DNA from: Fimbriimonadales bacterium
GTDB lineage: Bacteria; Armatimonadota; Fimbriimonadia; Fimbriimonadales; GBS-DC
Assembly (NCBI GenBank): GCA_026416655.1
Contig: JAOAES010000318.1
Coordinates: 1-14,269 of the forward strand
Reading direction: 5' to 3'
DNA: 14,269 nucleotides
A program made the position numbers and the translations under genes. Below the pieces are notes generated by a model. It did no database searches. It was not told the DNA's origin and saw nothing but the letters and a program-made list of their open reading frames with translations. Shown here piece by piece: positions 7,655 to 14,091 of the stretch. Within the stretch, counting starts at the first letter, position 1, and every line of letters starts with the position of its first letter.

Positions 7655-8836
7655 TTAGGGCTTCAACTGCTGGCTCACCGTCTCGCGCAGCATCATCCCA
7701 CGACGCAGCCACTCCTTCACGAAGGTGTGCCCGCTCATCGACTGCTCGTAGGGCACGGTTCCGCGTGGCACGACGCCTGTCGCCACGCCATGCGCGATAA
7801 TCCCCGCCGAGAAGCCCGTGCAACGCTCCATCGCGGTGAACCCCGTCGCGTCGTCGTGATACTCCACGAACTCCAGCGTGATGGAGCAAGGCGCGCCGTT
7901 TTTGACGCCCGTGCTGTGGACATAGACCACCACGAGGTCTTTCTCCTCAGGGAAGTCGATATGTGGCGGGATGATTTTCGCGGCAAACTCGCGTGGCACG
8001 ATGTGGACGCCTTTCTGAATCTCGACAGGTTTCTCGTCAAAGAATCCCAAATCGCGCAGAGCGCGCATCGCCGCCCAGTGTCCCGGATAGCGCAAGGTTT
8101 TGTAGTCGTACTCTTTGACCTTGCCCTCCAGCGTATAGGGCGCGGTGGAGGTTCCTCCTGACGTTGGCGCGGCTTCCAGCGCGCCCAGTGGCTCCACCTC
8201 GATGCGCTCCACCTCCTCCATCGTAGGCACATAGTGGGGCTTGCCCTCGCGCAAGGTCAGCGCCTCGCCCGTGTATTCGGAGATGACGCCAATCATGTTG
8301 AACACCAGCTTGTAGCCTATTGGGGGGATGGGGCGCTGAGGTAGCCCGCCGCAGCGCAAGCGAATCGTGTGGCACTCGTCCATCTGCTCCATACAATATA
8401 GCCCCAGATGGTTCACCATGCCCGGCGCCAGCCCACAGTCGGGCACAAGCGCGATATGCGCCTTTTTCGCCTCCTCATCGCGCTTGCGGAACTCGTTCCA
8501 GAACCATTCGGGATCGTTGCCCATGTCGATAAAGCTGCGCTGCACATCCAGCGCGTACTGGATAAGGCGCATGTTCATCTGCCACGGCACCGCGCTGATG
8601 ACCACATCGGCTTGCTCAAAGTAGCGTTTGACTTGTTGCTCGTCAGTGGCGTCCACACGCTGGGGCTTCACAATATCGCTTTGCAAGAGGCGATTAACCC
8701 ACTCTGCTTTTTGTGTTGCGCGTTGTTCGTCGATATCAGCTAAATAAATCAGTTCAGCGTCCCCAAACCGCGCCAGGTCATAGGCGACGGCGGGACCTTG
8801 CATACCTGCTCCCAAGATCGCGTATTTGAATTGCAT
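7655..8836 (-). CDS. Saccharopine dehydrogenase-family oxidoreductase (lysine 6-dehydrogenase-like)
   Basis: 393 residues. The N-terminus AILGAGMQGPAVAYDLA is an NAD(P)-binding Rossmann fold with GxGxxG at residues 9-14. The body has family landmarks: DADVVISAVPW-like strand residues around 75-85, FIDMGNDPE, and VPDCGLAPGMVNHLG near 130-145, followed by the dimer/substrate domain. The family includes saccharopine reductase, lysine 6-dehydrogenase and carboxynorspermidine synthase; overall shape and length best fit lysine 6-dehydrogenase-like proteins. The substrate is not settled. Translation starts at ATG 8836 with a strong AAGGAGGTAA at 8841-8850. Upstream, the flagellin terminator lies only 22 bases before the start, so transcription is either independent or by read-through. 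The 3' end faces radA. Confidence 0.85.
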   Translation of the reverse strand: MQFKYAILGAGMQGPAVAYDLARFGDAELIYLADIDEQRATQKAEWVNRLLQSDIVKPQRVDATDEQQVKRYFEQADVVISAVPWQMNMRLIQYALDVQRSFIDMGNDPEWFWNEFRKRDEEAKKAHIALVPDCGLAPGMVNHLGLYCMEQMDECHTIRLRCGGLPQRPIPPIGYKLVFNMIGVISEYTGEALTLREGKPHYVPTMEEVERIEVEPLGALEAAPTSGGTSTAPYTLEGKVKEYDYKTLRYPGHWAAMRALRDLGFFDEKPVEIQKGVHIVPREFAAKIIPPHIDFPEEKDLVVVYVHSTGVKNGAPCSITLEFVEYHDDATGFTAMERCTGFSAGIIAHGVATGVVPRGTVPYEQSMSGHTFVKEWLRRGMMLRETVSQQLKP

Positions 8837-8857
8837 AGGCTTACCTCCTTCGTATAT

Positions 8858-8894
8858 AAAACATCAGGGGGGCGCAACGCCCCCCCTGATGTTT
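8858..8894 (-). terminator. Intrinsic terminator of the flagellin gene
   Basis: Perfect 14-bp inverted repeat: arm 8859-8872 pairs with 8881-8894, loop 8873-8880, with a run of six G-C pairs. Read on the minus strand the stem is followed by TTTTATATA, a classical Rho-independent terminator 31 bases after the flagellin stop. On the plus strand the following T run is weaker. It lies 22 bases ahead of the next minus-strand start codon. Confidence 0.85.
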
Positions 8895-8925
8895 ATTGTA
8901 CCCGACTCGCCCTTTTGGGACGCTT

Positions 8926-10398
8926 TTATCGGATGAGCTGCAGCACGCCCTGCGGCGCGAAGTTCGCCTGCCCCAGCACAGACATACCCGCCTGCTGCAG
9001 GATCTGGAACTTCGTGAAGCGGCTGATTTCCTCAGCGAAGTTCGTGTCGCGGATAGCCGACTCGGTCGCCGTTAGGTTCTCCTTCGCGACTGCCAGCGAG
9101 CGCATATTACTTTCAAGGATGTTCTTCTGGAACGCGCCCATGTCGCCGCGCAGTTTGGAGACCTGCTGGATAGCGGCGTCGATAATCTTCAGCGCTTCCT
9201 CCGCGCCGCCCGTCTTGGTGACATCGATGTCTGCCAGGCTCATACCCGACACGACGCCCTGTCCAAGTTGCTGCGCGCTCATGTTGTTGATGGAGAGGCG
9301 AGCGACCTGCCCTGCGTTCGCGCCAATTTGGAACTCCAGCTGTCCCGCGGTGGTACGCGCCATCGCCAGCGGGCCGGCGGTATCGTCGTTGCCGAACTCT
9401 TTGAGCAGGATGACGTTCCCCTTCTCGTCGGTCAGGCGCAGCCCTGAATCGGTGGACGCGCGCCCTCCTTCGAAGGTCACGGTCACCACGTTACCGTTCG
9501 AGTTGGTCACCTCTACCGTCGCCACGGCGTCTACGCCGGTGTCGCTGGCGTCCGCGCTGTTGATCAGGTTCTGGGCGTCGCTCAGCACAACGGAGAAGTT
9601 TGCGCCGTACTCGCGCGAGCGCAGCACGACCACGCCGTTATCCGTGTCGAAGTTCGCCACAACGCCCGTGACGCTGCTTTGGGAGTTAATACGGTTGATG
9701 AAGTTGCCGATGGTCTCGTTCCCGTCGGTAGTGAAGCTGACGCCGTTAATCACCACGGTTCCTGCGGTTCCGATAACGGTATCCAGGTCGGTGTACGCGG
9801 TGTCGCCGACGATTTCAGCCCGCTCGGCACGAGTGGTGACGTTGACGGTGACCACCCCTGTTCCCACAGCATAGTCCTGAGCGGCTGCTGTGCCGACTTG
9901 CCCGCGCACCGAGCCGCCGAAGAAGATGCCGCCCAGTCGCGTCGCGTCGGTCACCACTGCGCTGACGCCCGCTGTGCCGTCGAGCAGCTTCTTCGTACCA
10001 AACTGGGTCTGCGCCGCAATACGGTTGATACTGTCAATCGCCGACTGAATCTGGTTCTGGTTTGCCTGAAGCGCGGTCAGGTCGTTCGTTCCGGTGTTTC
10101 CTGAGGCGACGGCGAGTTGGCGCATGCTGCGCAGCAGGTTATGCACTTCCTCCAGCGCGCCTTCAGCGGTCTTCACGAGGTTGGTCGCGTCCTGCGAGTT
10201 CGCAATCGCTTGCTCCAGTCCTGCAATCTGGGCGCGCAGGTCCTCAGAGCGAATCAAGCCTGCCGGGTCGTCGGCTGCACGGTTGATGCGCAGTCCCGAA
10301 GCGAGTTTCTCGATTGAGCGCCCGAAGCCGTCTGCTGCACGCTCCACATTACGCAGCGCGTTCAGCGCTGACATGTTCGTATTGATGCGTAAGCTCAT
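8926..10398 (-). CDS. fliC: Flagellin
   Basis: 490 residues. Start ATG 10398 with GGGAGGA at 10406-10412, 7 bases upstream. The N-terminal D0/D1 region (1-140) is canonical: SLRINTNMSALNA, IEKLASGLRINRAADDPAGL and TAEGALEEVHNLLRSMRQLAV. The C-terminal region (about 383-490) has the usual AIRDTNFAEEISRFTK and ends SVLGQANFAPQGVLQLIR. The variable centre holds a flagellin hook-IN-like motif (about 213-273, VVINGVSFTTDGNETIGNFI) and Thr/Gly/Asp/Val-rich beta repeats, surface exposed on the filament. Flagellin is exported unfolded and polymerises under the cap. In the helix matching the Salmonella TLR5 contact site (LRSMRQL), the Arg90 equivalent appears to be Ser91 while Leu94 is kept as Leu95. 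No other structural flagellar gene is in the window. A strong terminator follows. Confidence 0.97.
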   Translation of the reverse strand: MSLRINTNMSALNALRNVERAADGFGRSIEKLASGLRINRAADDPAGLIRSEDLRAQIAGLEQAIANSQDATNLVKTAEGALEEVHNLLRSMRQLAVASGNTGTNDLTALQANQNQIQSAIDSINRIAAQTQFGTKKLLDGTAGVSAVVTDATRLGGIFFGGSVRGQVGTAAAQDYAVGTGVVTVNVTTRAERAEIVGDTAYTDLDTVIGTAGTVVINGVSFTTDGNETIGNFINRINSQSSVTGVVANFDTDNGVVVLRSREYGANFSVVLSDAQNLINSADASDTGVDAVATVEVTNSNGNVVTVTFEGGRASTDSGLRLTDEKGNVILLKEFGNDDTAGPLAMARTTAGQLEFQIGANAGQVARLSINNMSAQQLGQGVVSGMSLADIDVTKTGGAEEALKIIDAAIQQVSKLRGDMGAFQKNILESNMRSLAVAKENLTATESAIRDTNFAEEISRFTKFQILQQAGMSVLGQANFAPQGVLQLIR

Positions 10399-10426
10399 CG
10401 TTCCATCCTCCCTGATTGTGTATTCT

Positions 10427-10456
10427 CCGACGCGCTTGCCCTTGCCGTTCCGTCGG
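10427..10456 (-). other. Inverted repeat in the flagellin leader
   Basis: CCGACG (10427-10432) and CGTCGG (10451-10456) are a perfect 6-bp inverted pair with an 18-base loop, 15 bases upstream of the flagellin ribosome site. The loop contains a tandem CTTGCC. It could fold in the mRNA leader or bind a regulator; its significance is unproven. Confidence 0.3.
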
Positions 10457-10485
10457 CGCAGGCGTTGTGTGCGCGTCAGGGGAGA

Positions 10486-10493
10486 TTGTCGGC
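10486..10493 (-). promoter_or_regulatory. Weak candidate flagellar (sigma-28) -10 box for flagellin
   Basis: On the minus strand GCCGACAA matches the sigma-28 -10 consensus GCCGATAA at seven of eight bases, about 88 bases before the flagellin start. No TAAA-type -35 is seen at the expected spacing, so this is tentative. Confidence 0.25.
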
Positions 10494-10569
10494 GAAAGTT
10501 AAACCGTCGCTCTCTGTAAATTTGCGAGGTTCTATGAAATATCGTAGAAGTACGGGTTACCTGTGCAAA

Positions 10570-11610
10570 TTACGGGTGTATGAGACGTTCGCGGCGCAGC
10601 TGGCGGAGTTGCTTGAGGGCGCGGGCGGGCAGTCGCTCCAGCTGCAGCCCCACACGATAACGGGGTTGCCCCCCTTCGACAAATGCGACGATAGAGCGCA
10701 CCACGCCCTCGCGCTGAAAGGTTATCGTACCTGCCTCCGTTTCGGCGTGAACTTCGAGATGCGCCTGTGCGCCTCGAAGCGGGGGCTCGAGCAGGACCAC
10801 ACACGCCCCTGCCTCGCTCAGGTCTATCAAGTTCGCCTCCGTCGCGCGTTGCAGTCGCCCCGTCAACGAGACGAACGCCCGTCCCGATACGGGTACGCGC
10901 GGATAGCGGCGCCGTTGTATCCGACGAATGACGGTCGGCTGGCGCAGCAACCAGAGGGCGACGTAATCCTGAGGCAGATATTCAATAACGCGCGTCGAGA
11001 ACTGGTAAAGCGCGTCATCCCCCGTCCATTCCATCTGCCAGTGATTTCTCACGGGCGGCTCGACGCGCTCCGTCTCCACGCTGAGCCACCCTTCATCCAA
11101 TTGGCGCACGCGGCAGACCAAGGCGCATGCCTCGCTTTTTAAGGTTGCCAGCTCGCCCACTTCCAGAACACCCCCGCGCCTCACCACGGGGGCTGCAGGC
11201 GAAGATTCAAGCCGCACTACCGCATGAGTCGGCACCGGACGCAGACGCCGATGCAGCAAGGCGCGCACCGTCGCCAGCAGCGTGTCGATATCGAAAGGCT
11301 TGTAAAGCAGCGCGTCTATTCCCCACGCCAACGCGGCTTGCACCTCGTCGGTGATGGCATACGCCGTGACCAGCACCACAGGCAGGTCAGGATAGAGCCG
11401 CCGCGCCTGTTGCAGCACCGTAATACCCGACCCACCCTGCAACCGCAAATCCAGAATCATCAGGTCGTAGTGTCGCTCCTGCAGGCGACGGATCGCTTCG
11501 TCCTCACTTTGTGCGGCATCACACGACAGCCCCAGTGTGCGCAGCGCGTCCGCCACCACGCGATCGAGCAACCTTTCATCTTCCACCAGCAAAACGCCAA
11601 TATCTGGCAA
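10570..11610 (-). CDS. Response regulator: receiver, YcgR-N-like linker and PilZ domain
   Basis: 346 residues from a TTG start (11610), supported by AAGGAGGAG ending 5 bases upstream. Residues 1-120 are a CheY-like receiver with Glu10-Asp11, phospho-acceptor Asp54, Thr82 and Lys104-Pro105. Residues about 146-225 look like the split beta-barrel (PilZN/YcgR-N) that precedes PilZ in flagellar brakes: VGELATLKSE and VRNHWQM, then YVALWLLRQP. From 230 a PilZ domain begins, with the c-di-GMP motifs RRYPR (Arg234, Arg238) and D263-L-S265-E-A-G268 intact. It should therefore read both a kinase signal and c-di-GMP. Flagellin lies 171 bases downstream on the same strand, so control of motility is likely. 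There is no DNA-binding domain. No cognate kinase is adjacent; the orphan kinase at 2528-3988 is one candidate. Confidence 0.88.
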   Translation of the reverse strand: MPDIGVLLVEDERLLDRVVADALRTLGLSCDAAQSEDEAIRRLQERHYDLMILDLRLQGGSGITVLQQARRLYPDLPVVLVTAYAITDEVQAALAWGIDALLYKPFDIDTLLATVRALLHRRLRPVPTHAVVRLESSPAAPVVRRGGVLEVGELATLKSEACALVCRVRQLDEGWLSVETERVEPPVRNHWQMEWTGDDALYQFSTRVIEYLPQDYVALWLLRQPTVIRRIQRRRYPRVPVSGRAFVSLTGRLQRATEANLIDLSEAGACVVLLEPPLRGAQAHLEVHAETEAGTITFQREGVVRSIVAFVEGGQPRYRVGLQLERLPARALKQLRQLRRERLIHP

Positions 11611-11617
11611 GGTCTCT

Positions 11618-11623
11618 CCTCCT
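11618..11623 (-). promoter_or_regulatory. Ribosome binding site that fixes the TTG start
   Basis: AGGAGG on the minus strand lies 7 bases before TTG 11610. The receiver strand VLLVED follows at once, and an ATG further in would cut into the receiver, so TTG is the real start. Confidence 0.8.
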
Positions 11624-11671
11624 TGAACGCAAAAACGACTATATTACACTGCCGCGCCTGTCTTGTCTTGC

Positions 11672-11687
11672 AGCAACTTTCGTGCCA
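11672..11687 (-). promoter_or_regulatory. Sigma-54 promoter upstream of the REC-PilZ gene
   Basis: On the minus strand TGGCACG (11687-11681), AAAG spacer, TTGCT (11676-11672) is a perfect match to the sigma-54 consensus TGGCACG-N4-TTGCW. The invariant -24 GG and -12 GC have the right spacing. The start is expected near 11661, giving a leader of about 51 bases ahead of the TTG start. Sigma-54 promoters need an AAA+ enhancer-binding activator, and none is in the window. Confidence 0.75.
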
Positions 11688-11704
11688 AAAAGCGAATTTT
11701 TTGA

Positions 11705-11717
11705 TTTCTCTGAGAAA
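11705..11717. promoter_or_regulatory. Perfect palindrome in the divergent intergenic region
   Basis: TTTCTC-T-GAGAAA is a perfect 6+1+6 palindrome in an AT-rich tract. It lies about 50 bases upstream of the expected sigma-54 start and about 70 upstream of the expected ECF start. A dimeric regulator could act on one or both genes from it. No binding family is inferred. Confidence 0.4.
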
Positions 11718-11748
11718 AAGGTTCAGGTTTGAGGGCTTACCTTGACAC

Positions 11749-11775
11749 TGAACCCGCGTCGTTCTGAGGCGTCTA
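11749..11775 (+). promoter_or_regulatory. Candidate ECF-type autoregulatory promoter
   Basis: TGAACC (11749-11754), 15-base spacer, CGTCTA (11770-11775). This fits the AAC-type -35 and CGTC-type -10 typical of ECF sigma factors, for example the Bacillus sigma-M and sigma-W classes. A TTGACA at 11742-11747 overlaps it but has no matching -10. The start is expected near 11782, just before the first ATG of the sigma gene. Confidence 0.5.
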
Positions 11776-11785
11776 TAGGCTTGCG

Positions 11786-12424
11786 ATGGTCAGCGATACG
11801 GTATCCTATACTGGGAGACGCATCGAAGTGGACGCCCTATCCGCCGAAGCAAGGCTTGTGGAGCGCGCCCAGGCGCAGGATGAGACGGCGTTTGAGCAGA
11901 TAATGAACCTCTACGCCGATCGGTTGTATAACTACATTCTGCGGATGGTCGGCAATCCTGCGGACGCGGAAGATTTGCTTCAGGAGGCGTTCCTGCGCGC
12001 CTATCAGGGGCTGCCCAGCTTCGACGGGCGCGCCAGCCTTAGCACCTGGCTCTACCGTATCGCGACGAACCTGTGTATCGATCATCAGCGCAAGCGGGCG
12101 CGGCGCGTGCAGACCGTCTCCTACTTCGCGTGGGAAGACGAGGAGGGTGAACCGGGCGAATGGGAGTTTCCCGACACGCAGACGCCCAACCCGATGGAGA
12201 GCGCGCTGAACCGCGAGTTGCAACAGGTGGTGGAACAAGCTATCGGCTCGCTGTCGCCTAAACTGCGTACGGTGCTGCTGTTATATGATGTGGAAAACCT
12301 CTCCTACGAGGAGATTGCGCGCGTGCTGAACATTCCGATGGGCACGGTGAAATCGCGCCTGAACCATGCGCGTGGGCAGATTCAGAAGCAGGTGGAAGCG
12401 TATTTAAGAGGTGAATCGAAATGA
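11786..12424 (+). CDS. ECF-family RNA polymerase sigma factor (RpoE-like)
   Basis: 212 residues from ATG 11786. Region sigma-2 is clear: DAEDLLQEAFLRAYQ at 60-74 and STWLYRIATNLCIDHQR from 86. A variable acidic linker (115-135) follows, then sigma-4 with SYEEIARVLNIPMGTVKSRLNHAR (about 173-196), the -35-binding helix-turn-helix. No region 1.1 or 3, so it is an ECF (group 4) factor. The start is uncertain: ATG 11786 has no Shine-Dalgarno and would be almost leaderless from the candidate promoter. GTG 11828 has GGGAGA 9 bases upstream and would remove 14 poorly conserved residues. The stop overlaps the anti-sigma start by ATGA, so they are translationally coupled. The adjacent zinc anti-sigma and RseB-like protein suggest response to cell-envelope stress. 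Confidence 0.94.
   Translation: MVSDTVSYTGRRIEVDALSAEARLVERAQAQDETAFEQIMNLYADRLYNYILRMVGNPADAEDLLQEAFLRAYQGLPSFDGRASLSTWLYRIATNLCIDHQRKRARRVQTVSYFAWEDEEGEPGEWEFPDTQTPNPMESALNRELQQVVEQAIGSLSPKLRTVLLLYDVENLSYEEIARVLNIPMGTVKSRLNHARGQIQKQVEAYLRGESK
11813..11818 (+). promoter_or_regulatory. Ribosome site for an alternative GTG start of the sigma gene
   Basis: GGGAGA lies 9 bases before an in-frame GTG at 11828, whereas ATG 11786 has no such site. The true sigma protein may be 198 rather than 212 residues. Confidence 0.4.
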
Positions 12425-12885
12425 ACTGCACTCGTTATGAGCGTTGGCTCTGGGATGACCTTGAGGGGCGGCTGAGCGTGGCGCAGGCACAGGAGCTGCG
12501 CCAGCACCTGCAGGCGTGCCCGCACTGTCAGCGTCGGTGGGAAGCGGCGCAGGTGACTTATCAGGCGTTGCGAACGCTGCCGCGCCGTCGCGCGCCTGAA
12601 CATCTGACGCAGCAGGTCTGGGCGCGGGTGCAAGAAGCGTCTGCACGGAAGCCCGCGTTCGCATGGTGGAAGCGTGTCGCGCTCGCCCCCGCGCTGGGCG
12701 TCCTTGCTGCAGCGGCTTGGTGGGGCTGGCTCGCTGTGAACTCCGAACACGGAGGTGTCTCGGGCACAGCCACCGCGTCGCAAAACGCGGACAACTGGGT
12801 CGAGATTCACGAGCAATTGGAGGTCGCCGACTGGTCGCCGACGCCGACCCCGAGCTACTTCATCACGACCGGGTATACGCGATGA
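12421..12885 (+). CDS. Membrane anti-sigma factor with zinc-binding (ZAS) domain
   Basis: 154 residues. The N-terminal cytoplasmic domain has H29-x3-C33-x2-C36 (HLQACPHC), the zinc-binding anti-sigma motif; Cys3 may be a further ligand. A single hydrophobic segment at about 86-105 (VALAPALGVLAAAAWWGWLAV) spans the membrane. About 48 residues, ending in a Pro/Thr-rich stretch, remain outside. It should hold the upstream ECF sigma at the membrane until released, by proteolysis or a change at zinc. Its ATG overlaps the sigma stop by 4 bases and its own stop overlaps the next ATG by 4, so all three proteins are coupled. The outer tail is much shorter than that of E. coli RseA, so the mode of RseB-type binding may differ. 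Confidence 0.9.
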   Translation: MNCTRYERWLWDDLEGRLSVAQAQELRQHLQACPHCQRRWEAAQVTYQALRTLPRRRAPEHLTQQVWARVQEASARKPAFAWWKRVALAPALGVLAAAAWWGWLAVNSEHGGVSGTATASQNADNWVEIHEQLEVADWSPTPTPSYFITTGYTR

Positions 12886-13892
12886 GAGCTTTCCTGCTGG
12901 GCTGGGCGTTGGTCTGGGCGATGGGCGGGGCGCAGGAGCGTCCCATCCAGTGGCTCCAGCGCGCGCAGCAAGCCGAGAGCAGTCTCGCCGTTGCAGGCGT
13001 CCGCGTCACGGAACTTCAGGTGGGACGCTCGGTGCGCCGATTGGAGGAGCGGTTCTGGCGACAGGGCGCGCGCGCCGAGCGCATCGAGATTCTCGCGCCG
13101 CCAGAACGCCGGGGCGAAGTCTTACTCTTTCGTGGGGGGAGATGGGTCGCGTTTCGCCCTGACGCCAAAGAGGCGTTCGAACTCCCCGACAACCTTCCTC
13201 AGGGCGCACCCCTGATTCAGAAAGCCATCGAGTTGACGCAGGCAGGCGTGCTTCAAGCCGAACTGCTGCCTGAATCGACCCAGCTGGGGCGCGATTGCGC
13301 CGTGGTGCGGCTGAGCCGTCCTCGCCTGCCACAGGGACGCTCCAGCCCGCCGTCCAAAGTCCCCCATTTTCCCGCGAGCATATCTCTTTGGATCGACAAA
13401 GAGACGGGGCTGATCCTCCGCTATGAGACTTCTATGCACCGGAACGCGCCTGTATTGCGCATGGAGATGACGCGCCTTGAGTTGAACCCGCGCTTGTCGC
13501 CCGATTTGTTCACCCTGCCTCAGGGCGTCGTCGTGCGTCCGCTGGGCGGCGAGTATAAAAGCGTGGAGGAAGCGCAGCGCGATGTATCGTTCCCTATTCG
13601 CGTCCCCAGCTATTTACCTACCGGTGCGAAGCTGGAGCGCGTTTTGGTGCGTCGCCGCCCTCCCGACAATGCGCCTATCGTTATCTTGCTTTATCAGACC
13701 CCGAACGCCCGTTTCAGCGTCTTTCAGGCACGTCAGAAGGGCGAGTTCGACCCTCAACGACCGGGACGACGCCCCGACCGGCTGAATATGCGCTTCTGGC
13801 GCGACGGCGACTACAGCTTCGGAATCGTGGGCAATTTGCCTCGGGCAGAGATAGAGAAAATCGCCGCCTCTCTGAGCCGCTCCGCGCTCTAA
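12882..13892 (+). CDS. Secreted RseB/MucB-like regulator with C-terminal DUF4367-like domain
   Basis: 336 residues from ATG 12882, which overlaps the anti-sigma stop as ATGA. The longer open frame upstream is only a shadow of the anti-sigma gene. Residues 1-17 are a signal peptide (MRAFLLGWALVWAMGGA, likely cut before Gln-Glu), so the protein is exported. Residues about 20-210 resemble the LolA-like fold of RseB/MucB and outer-membrane lipoprotein-sorting proteins, with repeated beta strands such as VLLFRGGRWVAFRPD, SISLWIDKETGLILRYE and MEMTRLELNPRLSPDLFTLP. Residues about 235-336 resemble DUF4367: FPIRVPSYLPTGAKLERV, and the ending GNLPRAEIEKIAASL. By analogy with RseB it may bind envelope signals and control the anti-sigma protein. 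Domain names are from pattern memory and the exact ligand is unknown. Confidence 0.8.
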   Translation: MRAFLLGWALVWAMGGAQERPIQWLQRAQQAESSLAVAGVRVTELQVGRSVRRLEERFWRQGARAERIEILAPPERRGEVLLFRGGRWVAFRPDAKEAFELPDNLPQGAPLIQKAIELTQAGVLQAELLPESTQLGRDCAVVRLSRPRLPQGRSSPPSKVPHFPASISLWIDKETGLILRYETSMHRNAPVLRMEMTRLELNPRLSPDLFTLPQGVVVRPLGGEYKSVEEAQRDVSFPIRVPSYLPTGAKLERVLVRRRPPDNAPIVILLYQTPNARFSVFQARQKGEFDPQRPGRRPDRLNMRFWRDGDYSFGIVGNLPRAEIEKIAASLSRSAL

Positions 13893-13901
13893 AATCAATT
13901 C

Positions 13902-14091
13902 TAATACCCATCGGGGTTTCTAACGAGACATCAGCCCTCACCCCAGCCCCTCTCCCGCGGCGCAGGGGAGGGGAGCCGTCGGGAAGTAGGGACGAGGTCA
14001 CCTCGCCCCTACTTCCCCGCTCCCCCACGCGGTGGGAGAGGGCGAAAAGGGGCTGAGGAACATAATAACGCCTGAAATCCCACCGGGATTA
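13902..14091. repeat. Nested palindromic element with terminal inverted repeats (REP/MITE-like)
   Basis: The ends TAATACCCATCGGGGTTTC (13902-13920) and GAAATCCCACCGGGATTA (14074-14091) are imperfect inverted repeats of each other, and each contains a small CCC/GGG hairpin. Inside, CAGCCCCTCTCCC (13944-13956) pairs with GGGAGA and GGGGCTG at 14034-14055 across a 9-base insertion. GGGGAGC (13970-13976) pairs with GCTCCCC (14019-14025). The core 13981-13998 pairs with 14000-14017 with one mismatch. The whole can fold into one long branched hairpin. There is no gene inside, so it would be non-autonomous. Its left end is 9 bases after the RseB-like stop, where it could act as a terminator for the operon. 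Similar CCCTCACCCC-rich palindromes are widespread in GC-rich bacteria. Confidence 0.75.
13981..14017. repeat. Long central hairpin of the palindromic element
   Basis: 18-bp inverted repeat with a single mismatch (A13992/C14006) and a one-base centre at 13999. Both arms begin or end in a GGGAAGTAGGG-type tract. It is too stable to be chance. Confidence 0.85.

Noticed and set aside
8798..9874. 358-codon plus-strand open frame opposite flagellin
   Set aside because: Ser/Thr/Pro-rich mirror of the flagellin coding bias, no recognisable domain.
10543..10554. CGTAGAAGTACG hairpin after the REC-PilZ stop as a terminator
   Set aside because: Only 4 base pairs and no T run, so transcription probably continues toward flagellin.
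10465..11142. 225-codon plus-strand open frame opposite the REC-PilZ gene
   Set aside because: Antisense to a gene with intact receiver and PilZ motifs and a strong ribosome site.
11742..11747. Perfect TTGACA as a housekeeping -35 for the sigma gene
   Set aside because: No -10-like hexamer at 16-18 bases; the overlapping ECF-type pair explains the region better.
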